64,000 nt of DNA from Georgenia sp. M64. Lineage in GTDB: Bacteria; Actinomycetota; Actinomycetes; Actinomycetales; Actinomycetaceae. Positions 28,092 through 37,450 of this stretch are shown here, one piece after another. Position numbers and translations under genes: made by a program. Position 1 is the first letter of the stretch. The number at the start of each line of letters is the position of its first letter. Where the stretch lies: assembly GCF_038049925.1 (NCBI RefSeq), contig NZ_CP145809.1, positions 3,506,599 through 3,570,598 on the forward strand, written 5' to 3'. The notes under the pieces were generated by a model. It saw only the letters and a program-made list of their open reading frames with translations, made no database searches and had not been told where the DNA came from.

Positions 28092-29006
28092 TCACCGCCG
28101 CTGGACCGGCACCCCGAGCTGGGCCGCCCCGAGAGGCGCCACGTCCGAGCCGATCGGGAGCAGCCGCACCCGGTCCGCCAGGTCGAGGGAACCGAGGAAC
28201 TGCGAGCTCGCCGCCCACCCGCGCAGCACCTGCCGCACCGCACCGACCAACGGCTCACCGACGGTGGTGACGCCACCGCCGAGCACCACGACGTCGACGT
28301 CCACCACCAGCACCATCACGCGCACCGCGGCGGCGATGTTCTCCACCAGGGTGGCCCACACCTCGCTCGCGCGGGGGTCCCCCGCGGACGCCGCGGCGTG
28401 CAGGGCGACGACCGGCCGCGGGTGGGTCACCGGCCACGCACGCTCGATCGCCGAGCCGGACGCCATGAGCTCGAGGCACCCGCGCTGACCGCAGGCGCAC
28501 AGCGGCCCGTCCGCCCTGATCGGGAGGTGGCCGATCTCCCCCGCCACCCCGCGGGAGCCGCGCCACAGCTCGCCGCGCAGCACCAGCCCCGCCGCGAGGC
28601 CGGTGCCGAGGTTGAGGTACGCCATCGAGCTGGCTGCGTCGAGGCCGAGGAGCCGGAACGCCCCGAGGGCCCCGACGTTGACGTCGTTCTCCACGTGCAC
28701 GGGCGCACCGAGCAGGTCCTGGAGCCGCGTCCCGAGCGGCAGCGCCCGCAGACCGAGGTTGACGGCGTGGCTGACCGTGCCGGAGACGTGGTCCACCACC
28801 CCGGGGATCCCGACGCCGACCGAGTCCAGGTCGGCCGCGGCACGTCCGGCGCTGCGGAGCAGCCCGTGGACGGCGTCCGACGCGGCGCCGACGACGGCGT
28901 CCGGGCCGTACCCGGTCGGCGCGGAGTAGGACCGCAGGACGGTGCCGTCGTCACCGACGATCACGCCCGCCGTCTTGGTCCCGCCGATGTCCAGGCCCAC
29001 CCTCAC
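28092..29006 (-). CDS. ROK-family sugar kinase
   Basis: A 304-residue ROK kinase without DNA-binding domain. The ATP phosphate loop is LDIGGTKTAGVIVG (about residues 5-18), VGIPGVVD and ENDVNVGALG hold the catalytic Asp region, and EIGHLPIRADGPLCACGQRG followed by CLE is the zinc-binding ROK signature (CxCGxxGC). It probably phosphorylates a hexose released inside the cell. It is the last gene of a long minus-strand operon; its GTG start overlaps the upstream oxidoreductase stop (GTGA). Confidence 0.92.
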   Translation of the reverse strand: MRVGLDIGGTKTAGVIVGDDGTVLRSYSAPTGYGPDAVVGAASDAVHGLLRSAGRAAADLDSVGVGIPGVVDHVSGTVSHAVNLGLRALPLGTRLQDLLGAPVHVENDVNVGALGAFRLLGLDAASSMAYLNLGTGLAAGLVLRGELWRGSRGVAGEIGHLPIRADGPLCACGQRGCLELMASGSAIERAWPVTHPRPVVALHAAASAGDPRASEVWATLVENIAAAVRVMVLVVDVDVVVLGGGVTTVGEPLVGAVRQVLRGWAASSQFLGSLDLADRVRLLPIGSDVAPLGAAQLGVPVQRR

Positions 29007-30172
29007 GACGCCAGCCCCGCCCGCTCGGTGGAGGACGGCGTGGTGTCCGGCGACGCGAGCATGACCGGCGTGATCTCCGTGAGCTGCCCGCCGGCGCGCG
29101 CCGAGGAGGCGACCGCCGTGAGCACCTCGAGCACATGCAGCGCGCGGTCGCCGCCGGCGGTGACCGGGCGGCCCTGCCGCAACGCACGGGCCATGTCCAC
29201 CAGTCCCATGCCCATGAAACCGTCCTCAGGACGGGCAGCCGGGAGCACCTCGGTGAAGTCGCTCTCGCCCCGCCGCATGAGCAGCACCGGCCCGCCCCAG
29301 GAGTTGGCCTCCGCGGCGACGAGGGAGCCCTCGGTGCCGTGGATCTCGAGCGGCGGCGTCCGGGTTGCCACGACGTCGAAGCTCGTCACGAGCGTGGCCA
29401 CCCCGCCGCCGGCGAACTTGAGCAGGCTCATGACGTGGGTCTCCGTCTCGACGGCGAACGCGGCGCCGGCCCGGGGCCCGGCGAGGATCCGGCGCTCGTC
29501 CGCCGAACGGGTGCCCAGCGCGGAGACGCGCGCGACCGGCCCAAGCAGGGCCACCATCGCGGTGACGAAGTACGGGCCGATGTCGAACAGCGGACCGGCG
29601 CCGTCGCGGTAGAGGAACTCCGGTTCGGGGTGGAACCGCTCGGGCCCGGCGTTCATCACCGCCCCGGAGATCGACACCGGTGTCCCGATGGCACCGTCGC
29701 GGATGAGCCGGGCGCACAGGGCCGTCCCCGCACCCATGAAGGTGTCCGGGGCGCTGCCCACCTCGAGACCCCTCTCGCGGGCCCGCGCGAGGATCTGCCG
29801 GCCCTCGGCCAGGGAGGCGCCGAGGGGCTTCTCCGTGTACACGTGCTTGCCGCGGTCGAGCGCGGAGAGGCTCACCTCGGCGTGGCTGCGCGGTGGTGTG
29901 AGGTTGAGGACCAGGTCGACGCCGGGGTGGTCGAGGACCTCCGCCGGCGTGGCCGCCAGCGCGACGCCGTGCCGCCCGGCGAGGTCCCGGGCCCGGGCGA
30001 CGTCGACGTCCGCGCACGCCACCACCTCGAGGTCGGCGAAGGGCGCGACGTTGGCGAGGTAGCGGTCGCTGACGTTGCCGCACCCGACGACGGCGACCCG
30101 CACCGGACCCGACGCCCTGCCGTCCGCCTCCTCAGGTGAGGGAGACCTCCCGGCCGAGGGCAGCGGACTCAT
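29003..30172 (-). CDS. Gfo/Idh/MocA-family NAD(P)-dependent oxidoreductase
   Basis: About 389 residues. The Rossmann motif VAVVGCGNVSDRYLANVAPF begins near residue 26, GKHVYTEKPLGASLAEG holds the EKP signature Lys, and DIGPYFVTAMVALLG carries the substrate-side motif. It would oxidise or reduce a hydroxyl of a sugar, inositol or glycoside. The ATG at 30172 overlaps the upstream gene by 41 bases; a GTG at 30178 or a start nearer the Rossmann fold (30103) is possible. It forms a run with a second Gfo/Idh protein and a TIM-barrel isomerase. Confidence 0.87.
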   Translation of the reverse strand: MSPLPSAGRSPSPEEADGRASGPVRVAVVGCGNVSDRYLANVAPFADLEVVACADVDVARARDLAGRHGVALAATPAEVLDHPGVDLVLNLTPPRSHAEVSLSALDRGKHVYTEKPLGASLAEGRQILARARERGLEVGSAPDTFMGAGTALCARLIRDGAIGTPVSISGAVMNAGPERFHPEPEFLYRDGAGPLFDIGPYFVTAMVALLGPVARVSALGTRSADERRILAGPRAGAAFAVETETHVMSLLKFAGGGVATLVTSFDVVATRTPPLEIHGTEGSLVAAEANSWGGPVLLMRRGESDFTEVLPAARPEDGFMGMGLVDMARALRQGRPVTAGGDRALHVLEVLTAVASSARAGGQLTEITPVMLASPDTTPSSTERAGLAS

Positions 30173-31193
30173 AGACACCCCCCAGCATGCGCATCACCTC
30201 GAGGCCGTGACCGACCGGGGCAACCTCCTCGGCCTCCCCCAGGCACAGCGCGACGAAGTGGGCGACCTCGTTGGCGAAGCCCTCCTCGAAGTCGAACGAG
30301 AGGTGGTCGATCTGCGGGTCGATGTTGAGCACGGTGTCGTGCTGCTCGGTGACGATCCGCAGCCGCGGCTCGAGCTCGGCGCCGCCCCGGTCACCGAAGA
30401 CGGCCACCTCGAGCCGGTCCTCCGGCGCGTGGACGGAGTAGCTGGTCTCGAGCAGCAGGGATGCACCGTTCTCGAACCGCACGAGGGCGGTGGCGAGGTC
30501 CTCGACGTCGCTGAGCGTGGGGTCGTAGTCCGCCACCTTGTACCGCGACAGGGAGGTGACGTTGGCGCGGTTGCCGAGCCGGTTGTGCGTCACCGCGCTG
30601 ACCGTGGTGGCCCGCGGGGTCCCCATGAGGTACCAGCACAGGTCCAGCACGTGCACGCCGATGTCGATGAGCGGGCCGCCGCCGGAGCGCGCGGAGTCGG
30701 CGAACCAGCCGCCGGGGTTGCCGATCCGCCGGATGTTCGTGGCCCGGGCGTGGTAGATCTCGCCGAGCGTGCCGCCGTCGACGAAGGACTTGAGCACCTG
30801 GGTGTTGGCGCCGAACCGCCGGACGAAACCGACCTGGAGCAGTCGGCCCGTGCGCCGCACGGCGTCGGCGATGGCCTCGGCCTCCGCGACGGTGCGGCTC
30901 AGCGGCTTCTCCACCAGCACGTGCTTGCCCGCCTCGAGGGCGGCCACGGCCAGCTCGGCGTGGCTGTTGTTCCAGGTGCACACGCTGACGGCGTCGATCT
31001 CGGGGTCGGCAAGGAGGTCCTCGAGGGTGTCGTGCGCGCGCGCCACCCCGAAGGTCTCCGCCTTGGCCCGGTTCCGGTCAGCGTCGATGTCGTAGGTGCC
31101 CATCAGGCGCACCGCGGGGTTGGCCGCGTAGGCGCCCAGGTGCATGTCGGCGATCGAGCCGACGCCGATGACGCCGATGCCCAGCCGGCTCAC
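30132..31193 (-). CDS. Gfo/Idh/MocA-family NAD(P)-dependent oxidoreductase
   Basis: A 353-residue dehydrogenase. IGVIGVGSIADMHLGAYAAN (about residues 6-25) is the nucleotide-binding fold, GKHVLVEKPLSRTVAEAEAI the EKP motif (about 97) and GGGPLIDIGVHVLDLCWYLM (about 177-196) the conserved D-x-G-x-H active-site segment. It is only distantly similar to the following oxidoreductase, so the two probably act on different carbons or intermediates. The GTG start overlaps the isomerase stop (GTGA). Confidence 0.9.
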   Translation of the reverse strand: MSRLGIGVIGVGSIADMHLGAYAANPAVRLMGTYDIDADRNRAKAETFGVARAHDTLEDLLADPEIDAVSVCTWNNSHAELAVAALEAGKHVLVEKPLSRTVAEAEAIADAVRRTGRLLQVGFVRRFGANTQVLKSFVDGGTLGEIYHARATNIRRIGNPGGWFADSARSGGGPLIDIGVHVLDLCWYLMGTPRATTVSAVTHNRLGNRANVTSLSRYKVADYDPTLSDVEDLATALVRFENGASLLLETSYSVHAPEDRLEVAVFGDRGGAELEPRLRIVTEQHDTVLNIDPQIDHLSFDFEEGFANEVAHFVALCLGEAEEVAPVGHGLEVMRMLGGVYESAALGREVSLT

Positions 31194-32077
31194 CGGGCGG
31201 CCTCCGCCTCGTCGAAGAGCCGCTTGGCGTTGGCCAGACCCACCGTGCAGCCCATGAGGCACTCCTCGATGCCCTCGAACTCGATGGAGATGAAGCCGTC
31301 GTAGCCGGCGTCGAGGATGCCGCGGACGATCCCGCGCATGTCGAGGTCGCCGTACCCGACGATGGAGCCGAGCAGGTAGGAGCCGCCGGGCGTGTGGTGC
31401 CAGCCGTCCCCGGGGAGCTGGGAGCGCACGTAGAAGTCCTTGAGGTGGACGATCGAGGCGTACGGGGCGTTCTGCTGGACAGCGACGACGGGGTTCTCGT
31501 CGACCGACATGAAGTTGCCGACGTCGAGGGTGGTCTTGAAGTTCGGCTCATCGACGAGGTGGATGAGGCGCCGCACCCGCTCGCTGCCGTTCATGAGCAG
31601 GCCGTGGTTCTCCACGCTGGTGGTGATGCCGTACTGGGCGCCGTACTGCGCGACCTCCTTGCTCGCCTCGACCATCCGCGGGAGGAGCTGCTCGAACTCG
31701 GCGACGTCCTTGGCGCGGTGCGCCCACTTGGAGACGTCGTGGCGGAACAGGGTGATGCCGAGCTCGGCGGCGACGTCGAGGTGCCGCTTGAGCCTGGCCA
31801 TGTCGCGCTCGGCGTTCTCCCCCAGGAGGTCGGCGGGCACGACGAGGTTGGACAGGGTGACCCCGCGGTCGGCGGCGCGCTTCTTGATCTCCTGGACGAA
31901 CCCCGGGTCGGCGTCGAGCGTGGAGGTGTCGTTGGAGATCTCGGGCGAGAGCGAGACGGTCGCGATCTCCATGTGGGTCGCGTCGCTCTCGGCGATCCAG
32001 TCGATGACGTCGAGGAGCGTCATCCGCCCCGCGCGCAGGTGCTGGTAGAAGCTGTAGGAGCTGAATCCGAACTGCAC
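31190..32077 (-). CDS. Sugar-phosphate isomerase/epimerase, TIM-barrel
   Basis: A 295-residue xylose-isomerase-like TIM-barrel protein. Putative metal ligands are Glu in SVENHG (about 156), Asp in TLDVGN (about 186), His in HLKDFY (about 212) and Glu in ISIEFEG (about 264). Similar proteins next to Gfo/Idh dehydrogenases serve in inositol and 3-keto-sugar pathways as epimerase, dehydratase or eliminase. The GTG start lies behind GGAGGAACCACCA, a leader nearly identical to that of the binding protein gene at 37356. Confidence 0.87.
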   Translation of the reverse strand: MQFGFSSYSFYQHLRAGRMTLLDVIDWIAESDATHMEIATVSLSPEISNDTSTLDADPGFVQEIKKRAADRGVTLSNLVVPADLLGENAERDMARLKRHLDVAAELGITLFRHDVSKWAHRAKDVAEFEQLLPRMVEASKEVAQYGAQYGITTSVENHGLLMNGSERVRRLIHLVDEPNFKTTLDVGNFMSVDENPVVAVQQNAPYASIVHLKDFYVRSQLPGDGWHHTPGGSYLLGSIVGYGDLDMRGIVRGILDAGYDGFISIEFEGIEECLMGCTVGLANAKRLFDEAEAAR

Positions 32078-32094
32078 TGGTGGTTCCTCCGCCT

Positions 32095-32164
32095 TGTCGT
32101 GGTGGTCGTGTCGTGGTGCTCGTGTCGTGGTCGTCGTGTCGTGGTGGTCGTGTCGTGGTGGTCG
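32095..32164. repeat. Five tandem 14-base repeats in an operon gap
   Basis: Five copies of TGTCGTGGTGGTCG, three exact and two with one or two changes, fill most of the 100 bases between the OppF-like ATPase stop and the isomerase start. Unit length is not a multiple of three and no gene crosses them. Probably a slippage-prone spacer; copy number could change coupling between transport and catabolic genes. Confidence 0.9.
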
Positions 32165-32177
32165 GTTGTGGGTGGGG

Positions 32178-33014
32178 TCAGGACAGGCCCGCGTAGCTGA
32201 GCCGCCGCTCCGCCTGGCGCACCGGGTGGGCGACGGGCGAGGCGAGCAGGAGCTTCTGGGTGTAGGGGTGGACGGGGTTCGACGTCACGACGTCGCCCTC
32301 GCCGGACTCGACGATCTCCCCGCGGAGCATGACGGCGACGCGGTGGCTGATGTACCGCACCACCGACAGGTCGTGGGAGACGAAGAGGTAGGACACCCCC
32401 GTCTGTTCCTGGACGTCGATGAGGAGGTCGAGGACGACCGCCTGGGTGGACAGGTCCAGGGCGCTGACCGGCTCGTCGCACACGATGAGCCGGGGTCGCA
32501 TCGCCAGGGCCCGGGCGATCGCGACGCGCTGGCGCTGGCCGCCGGAGAACTCCCGCGGGTAGCGCCGGCCGGCGTCGGCGGCGAGGCCCACCTGGTCGAG
32601 CAGCTGCCGCACCCGCGCGGACGCCTCCGCCCGGCCCACCCCCTGCGCGGTGAGCGGCTCGGTGAGGATGCTCTCGACCGTCATCGCCGGGTTGAGCGAG
32701 GAGTACGGGTCCTGGAAGACCACCTGGATGTCGCGGCTGAGGACCCGGCGCGCGCGGCGCCCCAGGTGGGTGATGTCGGTGCCGTCGAAGTGGATGCTTC
32801 CGCCGGTGACCTCGGCCAGGCCCAGGACGGCACGGCCCAGGGTCGTCTTGCCCGACCCGGACTCACCGACCAGCCCGACCGTCTCGCCCGCGGCGACGTC
32901 GAGGGAGACGCTGTGCAGGGCATGGAAGGACGGCCGCCGGAAGCCGCCGCCGCGGTAGACGACGTCCAGGTCGCGCACGGAGAGCAGGGGCTCGCTGGTG
33001 GCGTTGTCGTTCAT
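32178..33014 (-). CDS. Oligopeptide/dipeptide-type ABC transporter ATPase (OppF/DppF-like)
   Basis: A 278-residue ATPase with Walker A GESGSGKTT (about residues 42-50), signature FSGGQRQR and Walker B LIVCDEPVSALDLS, plus the C-terminal oligo_HPY-type region (HPYTQKLLLASPV). It is the second ATPase of the Dpp/Opp-type importer. Its ATG overlaps the end of the permease-ATPase fusion (ATGA). Confidence 0.93.
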   Translation of the reverse strand: MNDNATSEPLLSVRDLDVVYRGGGFRRPSFHALHSVSLDVAAGETVGLVGESGSGKTTLGRAVLGLAEVTGGSIHFDGTDITHLGRRARRVLSRDIQVVFQDPYSSLNPAMTVESILTEPLTAQGVGRAEASARVRQLLDQVGLAADAGRRYPREFSGGQRQRVAIARALAMRPRLIVCDEPVSALDLSTQAVVLDLLIDVQEQTGVSYLFVSHDLSVVRYISHRVAVMLRGEIVESGEGDVVTSNPVHPYTQKLLLASPVAHPVRQAERRLSYAGLS

Positions 33015-34795
33015 CGGGTCACCTCCGGGACCTCGTCGCGGGAGCGGCGCGGCGGCGCGTCGTCGAGCGTCGCGGCGAGCAGGGTGCGGGTGTACTCGTG
33101 GTGCGGGTCGTCGAAGAGCTCGAGCACAGGGCGCTGCTCGACGATGCGGCCCTCCCGCATGACGGCGACACGGTCGCAGATGTCTGCCACGACGCCGAGG
33201 TTGTGCGTGACGAGGACGAGGCCCATGTTCCGCTCACGCTGAAGGTCCCGGAGCAGGCTGAGGACCTCCGCCTGGACGGTCACGTCCAGCGCGGTCGTCG
33301 GCTCGTCGGCGATGAGGAGCTCGGGGTCGCACGAGACCGCACCGGCGATGAGGACGCGCTGGGCCATGCCCCCGCTGAGCTGGTGCGGGTAGGAGCGCAT
33401 CGTCCGGGCCGGGTCCGGGATGCCCACGCGCTCGAGCAGCGCCGTCGCCCGCGCGGTGGCCTCCTTCCTCGACAGACCGAGCCGGCGGCGCATCGGCTTG
33501 ACGAGCTGGGAGCCGATCGTGAAGGACGGGTCGAGGTTGGACATCGGCTCCTGCGGCACGTAGGCCATCCGGGTGCCGCGCAGCGCCTGCATCTGCGGCT
33601 CGGAGAGCCCGACGAGGCTGCGGCCGTCCAGCTCGAGGCGTCGGGCCGAGACGACGGCACCGGGCGGCAGCAGGCCGAGGATGGCGAAGGAGGTCTGCGA
33701 CTTCCCGGAGCCGGACTCGCCCACGAGGCCGAGGACCTCACCGCGCTCGACGTGGAGCGAGACGTCCTCGACCACCGTGGTGCCGGTGCCGTCTGCGCCC
33801 GGGTAGCGCACGCTGAGGTTGGCGACGTCGAGGAGCGCACCCTCGTGGGTGGGGGCCGCGGCGGCCGAGCCGTCGTCGTCGCTCGCGGCGACGACCAGCC
33901 GGCCGTTCCCGGGCCGGGTGCCCTTCGCCCAGGCGCTCTTGGTGGTGCGGGACGCGCCGAGGGTGTCCGCGAGCGCGGCGCCGAGCAGCGCCAGGGACAT
34001 CACGGTCAGTCCGATCGCGACACCGGGGACGACCACCAGCTCGGGGGCGCGCTGGAAGTTCTGGAACGCGGAGCTGAGCTCCCCGCCCCAGCTCGGCCGC
34101 TCGGGGTCGCCGAAGCCGAGGAACTCCAGGCCGGCCTGGACGATGATCGCCATGCCGAAGATGAAGGACGAGCGCACGAGCACCGGGCCGAGCACCACGG
34201 AGAGCACGTGCCGGAAGATGATCCGCGGGTCGGTCAGTCCCGCCACCCGTGCCGCGTCGACGTAGAGCTCCTGGCGGACCCCGATGACGGCGCTGCGGGT
34301 GAGGCGGAAGAGGTCGGGCGAGGCCAGGACCCCCAGGGTGATCATGGTCGGCGCGAGCCCGCTGCCGAGCGAGGCGATGACCACGATGATGATGAGGATC
34401 TCGGGCAGGGACATCAGCAGGTTCGACACCCAGCTGGCCAGCCCGTCGAACCAGCGCGAGTAGTAGCCGGCGAGGAGCCCGGCCGGCACCCCGCACAGCA
34501 CGGCGGTGACCACCATGATCGTGCCGGCCTGGAGGCTGACGCGCCCGCCCCACAGGATCCTGCTGAGCACGTCGCGGCCGCTGCCGTCGGTGCCGAGCGG
34601 GTGAGCGGCGCTGGGCCCCTGGAGGGACTCCGACAGGACGACGAGGTTGGGGTCCTGGGGGGAGAGCACCGGTGCGAGGAGGCTCGCGGCGACGATGGCC
34701 AGCAGGACCGAGGCGGCGGCGACGCCGACGGGGTTGCGGACGAACGTGCGGGCGCGGCGCAGGGTGGGCGACGGGGCGACGGCGGGGACGCTCAT
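33011..34795 (-). CDS. Fused ABC permease-ATPase (DppC-DppD type)
   Basis: A 594-residue fusion. Residues 1 to about 290 are a DppC-like permease: [25 protein letters not shown]-type [21 protein letters not shown] and the EAA-like loop [20 protein letters not shown]. After a charged linker (about 290-320) a complete ATPase follows with [18 protein letters not shown] and [14 protein letters not shown], ending in the oligo_HPY region. The reading frame continues without a stop, so both subunits are one chain. Such fusions are known in actinobacterial peptide/glycoside importers. It overlaps both neighbours by four bases. Confidence 0.93.
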   Translation of the reverse strand: MSVPAVAPSPTLRRARTFVRNPVGVAAASVLLAIVAASLLAPVLSPQDPNLVVLSESLQGPSAAHPLGTDGSGRDVLSRILWGGRVSLQAGTIMVVTAVLCGVPAGLLAGYYSRWFDGLASWVSNLLMSLPEILIIIVVIASLGSGLAPTMITLGVLASPDLFRLTRSAVIGVRQELYVDAARVAGLTDPRIIFRHVLSVVLGPVLVRSSFIFGMAIIVQAGLEFLGFGDPERPSWGGELSSAFQNFQRAPELVVVPGVAIGLTVMSLALLGAALADTLGASRTTKSAWAKGTRPGNGRLVVAASDDDGSAAAAPTHEGALLDVANLSVRYPGADGTGTTVVEDVSLHVERGEVLGLVGESGSGKSQTSFAILGLLPPGAVVSARRLELDGRSLVGLSEPQMQALRGTRMAYVPQEPMSNLDPSFTIGSQLVKPMRRRLGLSRKEATARATALLERVGIPDPARTMRSYPHQLSGGMAQRVLIAGAVSCDPELLIADEPTTALDVTVQAEVLSLLRDLQRERNMGLVLVTHNLGVVADICDRVAVMREGRIVEQRPVLELFDDPHHEYTRTLLAATLDDAPPRRSRDEVPEVTR

Positions 34796-35733
34796 GCGTG
34801 ACGCACCTTCGGGTTGAGGGCGGCGTAGAGGATGTCGACGGCGAGGTTGACCAGCACGACGATGACCACCGTGAAGAGCAGGACGCCCATGATCACCTGG
34901 ATGTCGCTGTTGCCGCTGGCGTTGATGGCCACGGCCCCGATGCCCTGGAGGCCGAAGACCCGCTCGATGATCGCGGCCCCGCTCATGGCCGCGATGAACT
35001 GCAGCGAGAGCATCGTCAGCGCCGGCGGCGCGGCGTTGCGCAGCACGTGGGCGAGGAGGATCTCGCGCCCGGCGAGGCCGCGGCTGCGCAGGGTGCGGAC
35101 GTAGTCCTGGGAGTAGACGGTGATGACCGAGTTGCGCAGCTGCTGGGCGATCGCCGCGATCGAGCCGATGGACAGGGCGATGACCGGCAACGTGATCGAC
35201 AGGAGCCAGCCCGTGGGCGAGTCCTGGATGTGGGTGTACCCGGTGGCGGGGAACCAGCGCAGCTGCACGGCGAACACGAGAGCGAGGATGATCGCCACCC
35301 AGAAGTTCGGGAGGCTGAACCCGAGCACCATGACCACCTGGAGGACCCGGTCGAGGAAGCCCGGGCGGACCGCGGCGAGGAGACCGAGGGCCACACCGAG
35401 CACGGCGGCCACCACCACCGCACCGAGCGCGAGGGAGACGGTGACCGGGAGGCGGGTGACGAGCAGGTCGACGACCTCGACGTTCTGCGCGGTGGAGACC
35501 CCCAGGTCGCCGCGCACGGCGTGGCCGAGCCAGTCCAGGTACTGCTCGACGACCGGTCGGTCGAGGCCCAGCTGCTGGCGCCGGGTCTCGACCTGGTCCT
35601 CGGTGGCGTACAGGCCCAGGGCGCCCCGTGCCGGGTCGGTCCCGGTGAGCATGAGGAAGAAGAACATTCCCGTGACCACCGAGAAAGCCAGCAGCACGCC
35701 CGTGGCGAGCCGTCGTGCGATGAAGCCGAGCAC
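34792..35733 (-). CDS. Oligopeptide/dipeptide-type ABC permease (DppB-like)
   Basis: A 313-residue permease with the family N-terminus MLGFIARRLATGVLLAFSVV, LGLDRPVVEQYLDWLGHAVRGDLG and the EAA loop YVRTLRSRGLAGREILLAHV (about residues 210-229). It pairs with the fused permease-ATPase. The GTG start lies behind AAGGGGG. A strong hairpin separates it from the binding-protein gene upstream. Confidence 0.93.
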   Translation of the reverse strand: MLGFIARRLATGVLLAFSVVTGMFFFLMLTGTDPARGALGLYATEDQVETRRQQLGLDRPVVEQYLDWLGHAVRGDLGVSTAQNVEVVDLLVTRLPVTVSLALGAVVVAAVLGVALGLLAAVRPGFLDRVLQVVMVLGFSLPNFWVAIILALVFAVQLRWFPATGYTHIQDSPTGWLLSITLPVIALSIGSIAAIAQQLRNSVITVYSQDYVRTLRSRGLAGREILLAHVLRNAAPPALTMLSLQFIAAMSGAAIIERVFGLQGIGAVAINASGNSDIQVIMGVLLFTVVIVVLVNLAVDILYAALNPKVRHA

Positions 35734-35766
35734 CGTCGCCCCCTTCTGTCGGAAACTGTCGTGGAG

Positions 35767-35798
35767 CGGGTGGGCCGGGCTCGCGCCCGGCCCACCCG
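35767..35798 (-). terminator. GC-rich stem-loop after the binding-protein gene
   Basis: Arms 35767-35780 and 35785-35798 pair perfectly over 14 bases with loop TCGC. The stem core GGGTGGGCCGG is shared with the hairpin at 23373-23401 although the two operons encode unrelated transporter families. It begins 7 bases after the binding-protein stop. Confidence 0.75.
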
Positions 35799-35805
35799 GG
35801 GTCGG

Positions 35806-37356
35806 TCACTCCGCGGGGGCGAAGAACCGCAGGCTGGGCATGAGCTGGGCCTGCTGCATCGTGACCTCGACGTCGTCCGAGGAGAGGTAGATGTTCTCCT
35901 GGGTCACGACCGGGGCGAACCAGGCGTCCTCGACCAGGTGGGTGTTGAGCTCCTGGTAGAGCGCGGCCTGCTCGTCGCCCTGCGTCGCGGGGATCTCCTC
36001 GAGGAGCCGGGTGACGGTCTCGTCGGTGTAGCCGAAGTAGTTCCACAGCGAGGTGGGCGTGAGCTTGTTGAGCACGTCCGTCCACGCCGGGATGTTCGTG
36101 GAGAACGAAAGCATGAACGCCGGCTGCGACTGCAGGGTCTCCAGACCACCGTTGGCGAACCCGTTCACCGGCACCTGCTCGACCGTGATGCCGACGTCGG
36201 CGAGGTACTGGGCGACGATCGGGACGAGCGGGGACATGAAGCCCTCGGAGTAGGAGACGGGGATGGAGAACCCGTCGGCGTACCCGGCCTCGGCGAGCAG
36301 CTCGCGGGCCATCTCCGGGTCGTAGGGGTAGCGCTCGTTGAGCTCGTCGACCCACGCCTCGCTGGCGGGGTTGAAGGTCTGGGTGGAGACCTGTCCGAAG
36401 CCGCTGTAGTGGGTCTCCAGGATGGCCTCGCGGTCGAGGGCGTAGTTGATCGCCTGACGCACGCGGACGTCACCGAGGGGCTCGGAGACCTCCCCGCCGC
36501 GGTCCTGGAGGATGATGCCCTGCCACTCCCCGGGTACGGACTGGACGGTGAGCCCGTCGGCCTCGGCCTGCGGGACCATGTCCGAGGTTCCGTACATGAA
36601 CTGGATCTGGCCGGTCGTCAGGGCGTTGTACCGGGCGGAGAACTCCTCGTAGGGCCGGATCTCGAGGGTCTCGAACGGGTAGGCCTCGGGGTTCCAGTAG
36701 TCCTCGCGGGCGTCGAACTGGTAGCTCACGCCGCCCTCGGAGTCGGCCGCGTCGAGCACGTAGGGCCCGGTGCCGACGGGGTTCGTCGCGATCTCGCCGG
36801 ACTCGATGACGGCGGGGCTGGCCATGTACCCCAGGTACGTGGCGAGCGCGGCGAGCAGGCCCGGGCTGGGCTCGCTGAGGGTGAGGACGACGGTCGTCTC
36901 GTCCACGGCCTCGATGCTCTCGATGGCCTTCGCGGCCTCGGAGGCGCTGCCGGCGCCTGCCTTGCGGGCCTCGAGGTTGGCCTTGACCGCCTCGGCGTCG
37001 AGCGCCGCGCCGTCGCTGAAGGTGATGCCCTCCTGGAGGGTGAGCGTGAGCTCGGTGAGGTCGTCGTTGTAGGAGTAGTCGGTGGCGAGGTTGCCCTCGA
37101 TCTGGGAGTCCGCCGTCTTGCGGAGCAGGGGGTCGTAGACCGCCTCCGCGTAGTGGATGACGGCGCCCTCCTTCATCTCGCCCGGGTCCCAGGTGAGGAC
37201 GTCGCCGTTGTTGCCCAGGACGAGGTTCTGGGCCTTCTCGGCACCGGCGGTGCTGTCGGCGCCGCCCTCCTCCTCGTCGGCGGGGCTGTTGCTGCACCCG
37301 GCAAGTGCGAGCGTCGCGGCGAGGGCCGCGGCGAGGACTGAGTTTCTGATCGGCAC
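35806..37356 (-). CDS. ABC transporter solute-binding lipoprotein, SBP_bac_5 type
   Basis: A 516-residue extracellular family-5 binding protein with lipobox LALAGC (Cys at about residue 21). VLTWDPGEMKEGAVIHYAEA, LTLTLQEGITFSDGAALDAE and VGTGPYVLDAADSEGG are typical. The family binds peptides but also oligosaccharides. Here the neighbouring isomerase, sugar dehydrogenases and ROK proteins point to a glycoside ligand. The GTG at 37356 is chosen because it opens the signal peptide directly and has GAAGGGA upstream. Confidence 0.92.
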   Translation of the reverse strand: MPIRNSVLAAALAATLALAGCSNSPADEEEGGADSTAGAEKAQNLVLGNNGDVLTWDPGEMKEGAVIHYAEAVYDPLLRKTADSQIEGNLATDYSYNDDLTELTLTLQEGITFSDGAALDAEAVKANLEARKAGAGSASEAAKAIESIEAVDETTVVLTLSEPSPGLLAALATYLGYMASPAVIESGEIATNPVGTGPYVLDAADSEGGVSYQFDAREDYWNPEAYPFETLEIRPYEEFSARYNALTTGQIQFMYGTSDMVPQAEADGLTVQSVPGEWQGIILQDRGGEVSEPLGDVRVRQAINYALDREAILETHYSGFGQVSTQTFNPASEAWVDELNERYPYDPEMARELLAEAGYADGFSIPVSYSEGFMSPLVPIVAQYLADVGITVEQVPVNGFANGGLETLQSQPAFMLSFSTNIPAWTDVLNKLTPTSLWNYFGYTDETVTRLLEEIPATQGDEQAALYQELNTHLVEDAWFAPVVTQENIYLSSDDVEVTMQQAQLMPSLRFFAPAE

Positions 37357-37450
37357 TGGTGGTTCCCTTCTCGGTGATGCGTGGGCCACGCCGGTCGGCA
37401 ATGGTCGGGTCTTCTTGTGGTGGTGCGGCGTACGTGCGGAGGGTGGCGGC

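Noticed and set aside
32095-32164. CRISPR-like array
   Set aside because: Units are directly adjacent without spacers and only 14 bases long; no cas genes.
34796-36355. N-terminal extension of the permease-ATPase fusion into a 1114-residue protein
   Set aside because: The extension overlaps the DppB and binding-protein genes in another frame and is Arg/Pro-rich nonsense.
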